This document shows positions 61,164 to 64,000 of a DNA stretch of 64,000 nucleotides, in pieces. How positions within the stretch are numbered: position 1 is the stretch's first letter; every line of letters starts with the position of its first letter. The notes beneath the pieces were generated by a model that did not search any database, had not been told where the DNA came from, and saw nothing but the letters and a program-made list of their open reading frames with translations. This DNA comes from Pullilachnospira sp963929535 (lineage in GTDB: Bacteria > Bacillota > Clostridia > Lachnospirales > Lachnospiraceae): NCBI GenBank assembly GCA_963929535.1, contig CAWVIZ010000010.1:434001-498000 (forward strand). The letters run 5' to 3'. Made by a program: the position numbers and the translations under genes.

Positions 61164-61333
61164 GGATAACCTCCTGTCTGACTGTCGGATGCAAGTATTC
61201 TGATCCTGGAAGATTTTCCGGATATTCCGACTATCATAATTTCAAGTTATATCAAATATGATAAATATGTATTAGTATTATATCAGGAAATGTGCTACAA
61301 TAGCAATCAGTAAATCGTCAGGAGGATGAAATT
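61164..61333. promoter_or_regulatory. Divergent LysR / leuCD control region
   Basis: An AT-rich gap contains the dyad TATCA-AATA-TGATA (61244-61257 region), consistent with a LysR-type T-N11-A binding site. A TACAAT -10 box (61296-61301) with a poor -35 lies before leuC. A weak -35 next to a dyad fits activation by the divergent regulator. Assignment of the regulator to this site is inference. Confidence 0.5.
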
Positions 61334-62602
61334 ATGGGAATGACAATGACGCAGAAGATTTTAGCTGCAGCGGCCGGTCTGGATAAGGTGGAAGCCGGAC
61401 AGCTTATCGAGGCGAAGCTGGATCTGGTTCTTGGAAATGATATTACCTCTCCGGTGGCTATCCATGAGATGGAGAAAATGACTGTAAAGACAGTATTTGA
61501 TAAGGACAAGGTGGCGCTGGTAATGGATCATTTTATCCCTAATAAGGATATCAAATCCGCCCAGCACTGCAAATGTGTCAGGGAATTTGCCTGCCGCCAT
61601 GAGATCACCAATTATTTTGATGTGGGCGAGATGGGTATTGAACATGCCCTGCTGCCGGAAAAAGGACTGACCGTGGCAGGAGATGTGATCATCGGGGCGG
61701 ACTCTCATACATGTACATATGGCGCGCTGGGTGCATTTTCCACCGGTGTGGGAAGCACGGATATGGCGGCTGGTATGGCTACCGGAAAAGCGTGGTTCAA
61801 GGTGCCTTCTGCCATCCGATTTAATATTGTGGGAAAACCCTCCAAGTGGGTCAGCGGCAAGGATGTGATCCTTCATATTATCGGTATGATCGGAGTGGAT
61901 GGCGCATTATACAAATCCATGGAGTTTGTGGGGGAGGGCATCCGCAATCTGTCCATGGATGATCGTTTTACCATCGCCAACATGGCCATTGAGGCAGGCG
62001 GAAAGAATGGCATTTTCCCGGTGGACGATATTGCCATGACTTATATGAAGGAGCATTCCAAGCGGCCCTGGAAGGTATATGAGGCAGATGAGGATGCGGT
62101 ATATGATGAGGAATATACCATTGATCTGGGAGCTTTGCGCCCTACAGTGGCTTTCCCGCATCTGCCGGAGAATACCAGGACGGTGGATGAGATCACGGAA
62201 GATATCGCTATTGACCAGGTGGTGATCGGTTCCTGCACCAATGGAAGAATTGATGACCTGCGGATCGCTGCAGAGATCCTGTCGGAAAATAAGGTGAAGA
62301 AAGGGGTGCGCTGCATCGTGATCCCTGCTACCCAGAAGATCTATCTGGAGGCCATGGAGGAAGGACTTCTGAAGACGTTTATCGAGGCAGGAGCAGTGGT
62401 CAGCACTCCCACCTGCGGGCCGTGTCTGGGAGGTTATATGGGGATTCTGGCAGAGCATGAGCGCTGTGTATCCACCACCAACAGAAATTTTGTGGGACGC
62501 ATGGGACATGTGGAGTCTGAGATTTATCTGGCCAGTCCGGCTGTGGCTGCCGCCAGCGCGGTAACCGGAAAAATTTCTTCTCCGGAAGAACTGGGATTAT
62601 AG
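61334..62602 (+). CDS. leuC: 3-Isopropylmalate dehydratase large subunit
   Basis: A 422-residue LeuC of the shorter (archaeal/clostridial) type. The [4Fe-4S] ligands are in GSCTNG and TPTCGPCLGG, and conserved blocks include NDITSPVAI, MDHFIPNKD, IGADSHTCTYGALGAFSTGVGSTDMA. With LeuD it isomerises 2-isopropylmalate to 3-isopropylmalate. The ATG follows GTCAGGAGGATGAAATT. leuD starts 12 bases after the stop. leuA and leuB are not in the window. Confidence 0.96.
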   Translation: MGMTMTQKILAAAAGLDKVEAGQLIEAKLDLVLGNDITSPVAIHEMEKMTVKTVFDKDKVALVMDHFIPNKDIKSAQHCKCVREFACRHEITNYFDVGEMGIEHALLPEKGLTVAGDVIIGADSHTCTYGALGAFSTGVGSTDMAAGMATGKAWFKVPSAIRFNIVGKPSKWVSGKDVILHIIGMIGVDGALYKSMEFVGEGIRNLSMDDRFTIANMAIEAGGKNGIFPVDDIAMTYMKEHSKRPWKVYEADEDAVYDEEYTIDLGALRPTVAFPHLPENTRTVDEITEDIAIDQVVIGSCTNGRIDDLRIAAEILSENKVKKGVRCIVIPATQKIYLEAMEEGLLKTFIEAGAVVSTPTCGPCLGGYMGILAEHERCVSTTNRNFVGRMGHVESEIYLASPAVAAASAVTGKISSPEELGL

Positions 62603-62614
62603 GAGGTTTGCAGT

Positions 62615-63106
62615 ATGAAAGCGCAGGGAACAGTTTTTAAATATGGTGACAATGTGGACACGGATGTGATCATCCCCGCCCGTTATCTGAACTCTTCAGA
62701 TCCGGCGGAGCTGGCTACTCACTGTATGGAGGATATCGACAAGGAGTTTATCAAAAAGGTGCAGAAAGGTGATATCATTGTGGCCAACAAGAATTTTGGC
62801 TGCGGTTCTTCCAGAGAGCATGCTCCCCTTGCCATTAAAGCCGCAGGGGTGAGCTGTGTGATCGCGGAAACCTTCGCCCGGATCTTCTATCGGAATGCCA
62901 TCAACATCGGACTGCCTATTATCGAATGTCCCGAGGCGGCCAGGGGAATTGAGAATGGAGATCAGGTGGAAGTGGATTTTGACAGTGGAAAGATCTACAA
63001 CCGGACCAAAGGAACGGAATTTCAGGGGCAGGCATTTCCGGAATTCATGCAGAAGATCATCAAGGCAGAAGGCCTGGTGAATTATATCAACAGCCAGTAC
63101 CAGTAG
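62615..63106 (+). CDS. leuD: 3-Isopropylmalate dehydratase small subunit
   Basis: A 163-residue swivelling-domain subunit: GDNVDTDVIIPARYLN at the start, NFGCGSSREHAPLAIKAAGVSCVIAETFARIFYRNAINIGLP in the middle. It completes the isopropylmalate isomerase with LeuC. GGAGG precedes the ATG. The 290-base stretch to the tRNA holds an imperfect hairpin (GGGTT...AACCC near 63165-63191) and AT-rich sequence with the tRNA promoter, and no gene. Confidence 0.96.
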   Translation: MKAQGTVFKYGDNVDTDVIIPARYLNSSDPAELATHCMEDIDKEFIKKVQKGDIIVANKNFGCGSSREHAPLAIKAAGVSCVIAETFARIFYRNAINIGLPIIECPEAARGIENGDQVEVDFDSGKIYNRTKGTEFQGQAFPEFMQKIIKAEGLVNYINSQYQ

Positions 63107-63356
63107 ACGGGAAACCGGTTAAAAAGAGGTGGAAAAGAGACGCAGGAGGTTTGGGTTTTGGAAATGGGTTCCGTTCCATTCCGAAACCCGTTCCTGTGGT
63201 TTGGGGAAGACTGCGGCCTCGACTTGAGGCTGATCGGAGGAGTGCTGCAGAACCGGATGGAAGTGCAAAGGAATTGTACAGATGCATTTTAAAATTCAAG
63301 AAAATACATATAATAAAAATAATTACAAAAAATTTCATTTTTTTTTAAATTACCCC

Positions 63357-63385
63357 TTTACATTTCCGGCAACCTCTGCTATAAT
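63357..63385 (+). promoter_or_regulatory. Promoter of tRNA-Pro
   Basis: TTTACA (63357-63362) and TATAAT (63380-63385) are 17 bases apart, 12 bases upstream of the tRNA. Confidence 0.75.
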
Positions 63386-63397
63386 ACATTTTGTTGA

Positions 63398-63471
63398 CGG
63401 GGTATGGCGTAGCTTGGTAGCGCGCACGGCTGGGGGCCGTGAGGTCGCAGGTTCAAATCCTGTTGCCCCGA
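63398..63471 (+). tRNA. tRNA-Pro (anticodon GGG)
   Basis: The 74-base cloverleaf is complete. The acceptor stem is CGGGGTA with TGCCCCG. The D arm contains AGCTTGGTAGCGC, the anticodon stem CACGG/CCGTG encloses loop CTGGGGG with anticodon GGG, and the T loop is GGTTCAAATCC. The discriminator base is A. CCA is not encoded. Confidence 0.95.
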
Positions 63472-63520
63472 TTTTTCCTTTAAAATAAGGCATCTTGGGT
63501 ACAGTCAGTGATTTCTTTCT

Positions 63521-63550
63521 TGATTACTTTTGATTACTCGTGATTACTTT
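63521..63550 (+). repeat. Three tandem 10-bp repeats beside the tRNA
   Basis: TGATTACT followed by TT, CG and TT occurs three times without gap (63521-63550), about 50 bases downstream of the tRNA. A diverged TGATTTCTTT precedes it. A 10-bp period places the motif on one DNA face, as for protein-binding arrays such as integrase arm sites. Confidence 0.7.
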
Positions 63551-63574
63551 TTGAGTGAAAGGAGGAAATTCTTT

Positions 63575-63637
63575 ATGTGCTCCACTAAAAAAAACTGATA
63601 TAAGTTCATGTGTTCGTGGATTTATATCAGTTTTTTT
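63575..63637 (+). terminator. Short leader frame followed by strong terminator hairpin
   Basis: GGAGG precedes an ATG at 63575 that opens a 7-codon frame (MCSTKKN, stop 63596-63598). The frame runs into a long stem AAAAAAACTGATATAA / TTATATCAGTTTTTTT (63587-63637). The hairpin is a strong bidirectional terminator. Whether the mini-frame is a leader peptide or the cut-off start of a lost gene cannot be decided. Confidence 0.6.
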
Positions 63638-63686
63638 GATTTTATGTAATGGTAGCGCACATAAAGCCAAATTGCTTTGTAGAAGC

Positions 63687-63848
63687 TCAGAGGAGATGTT
63701 TCCGTACTATCTCCATGCACATCATTCTTTCCTCTGGCGTAGGAACCACAATTCCATCTTTCGATGCGTGTGGAATGGCCAACGGAAGATTCATTTTCAC
63801 ACCTCCATACCACCCGTCATAATTTTTTCCATTTCCTGCTTTATTCAT
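63687..63848 (-). CDS. Possible small protein, 53 residues
   Basis: A 53-codon frame, MNKAGNGKNYDGWYGGVKMN and on to IVVPTPEERMMCMEIVRKHLL, with GGAG eight bases upstream on the minus strand. No family is recognised. It converges on the terminator at 63587-63637, which supports a real transcript. Low to moderate confidence. Confidence 0.4.
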   Translation of the reverse strand: MNKAGNGKNYDGWYGGVKMNLPLAIPHASKDGIVVPTPEERMMCMEIVRKHLL

Positions 63849-63965
63849 AAACACATCTCCATTCATATAAACTTGCAAAATAAGATTTTCTCCACTGTGT
63901 TCGTAGTCTTATTGATGTACCATACGATGAGTGGCAAAATATAAAAAAGATCATTTGAGGGGGAT

Positions 63966-64000
63966 ATGAAAAACATTAAAGTAATTAGAAATGAAAGAGG
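63966..64000 (+). CDS. Start of a gene, probably an XRE-type regulator (5' part only)
   Basis: GAGGGGG lies just before an ATG at 63966. The twelve visible codons, MKNIKVIRNERG, look like the beginning of a helix-turn-helix regulator of the XRE family, cut by the window end. Too short for a firm call. Confidence 0.4.
   Translation, partial: MKNIKVIRNER

Noticed and set aside
60193..61194. 333-codon minus-strand frame overlapping the LysR gene
   Set aside because: The LysR frame has the helix-turn-helix, effector domain and ribosome binding site; the longer frame has none of these.
58284..61333. T-box or attenuator before ilvN, ilvC or leuC
   Set aside because: No T-box core motif (GGTGG-type) and no Leu/Val-rich leader peptide was found in any of the leaders.

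Overview
The window looks like a chromosomal segment of a gut-type Clostridia, most likely Lachnospiraceae. The reasons are strong GGAGG ribosome binding sites, the fhs-fchA-folD one-carbon cluster typical of acetogenic or formate-using clostridia, a tetrahydrofolate riboswitch before folT, Tn916-type xis/int genes, and flavodoxin, MATE and DUF families common in that group. Core genes look moderately GC-rich, while several patches (19.8-22.1, 46.7-50.1 and 54.1-55.7 kb) look clearly more AT-rich by eye. The species cannot be fixed from the sequence alone.

Layout. 0-4.6 kb: end of a DUF3786 gene, then riboswitch-folT and the folate one-carbon genes fhs, fchA and folD, closed by a terminator. 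This FolD lacks two of the usual cyclohydrolase residues, so FchA probably carries that step. 4.7-8.1 kb: a MoxR ATPase, DUF58 and membrane protein operon. 8.2-8.4 kb: two tandem, highly structured 100-nt repeats. 8.5-19.7 kb: MATE transporter, PHP phosphoesterase, a divergent sirtuin overlapping queA, a FliB-like methylase, sbcDC and a DUF1848 protein. 19.8-22.1 kb: an AT-rich MerR/ABC transporter module on the minus strand. 22.2-26.9 kb: DUF2200, nitrilase-family hydrolase, MATE, CrcB and BrnQ.

27.3-35.3 kb holds a complete four-gene Wadjet type I (jetABCD) system. It has an SMC-like ATPase with MukE/F-like partners and a Toprim nuclease subunit, and such systems are known to act against plasmid DNA. 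It is followed by an XRE regulator, a zinc-ribbon protein, a cupin gene with an unusual nested operator-like dyad, a phosphoesterase and a purine permease. At 40.9 kb one gene fuses a NifX/NifB-type domain, a His/Cys-rich linker and an FKBP prolyl isomerase.

43.3-50.1 kb is a decaying region. An IS4-family element has landed in one arm of a large palindromic repeat. Around it lie broken copies of an AraC regulator, a Panacea-domain protein, an IS3 OrfA, an FMN reductase (single TAG), a DUF6442-like protein and an XRE regulator. About 49.8-55.7 kb is an integrative mobilizable element (MobA/MobL relaxase, CHC2 primase, VirE-type ATPase, Xis, Int) that appears to carry an internal deletion. 55.9-63.1 kb returns to core functions: low-molecular-weight phosphatase, a third MATE transporter, ilvN, ilvC, a LysR regulator and leuCD for branched-chain amino acids. 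The window ends with tRNA-Pro(GGG) and AT-rich sequence that may be the edge of another island.

Nothing here is clearly a wholly new system. The strongest leads are the NifX-FKBP fusion, the FolD/FchA division of labour, the structured repeat families, the nested dyad before the cupin gene and the Wadjet neighbourhood.
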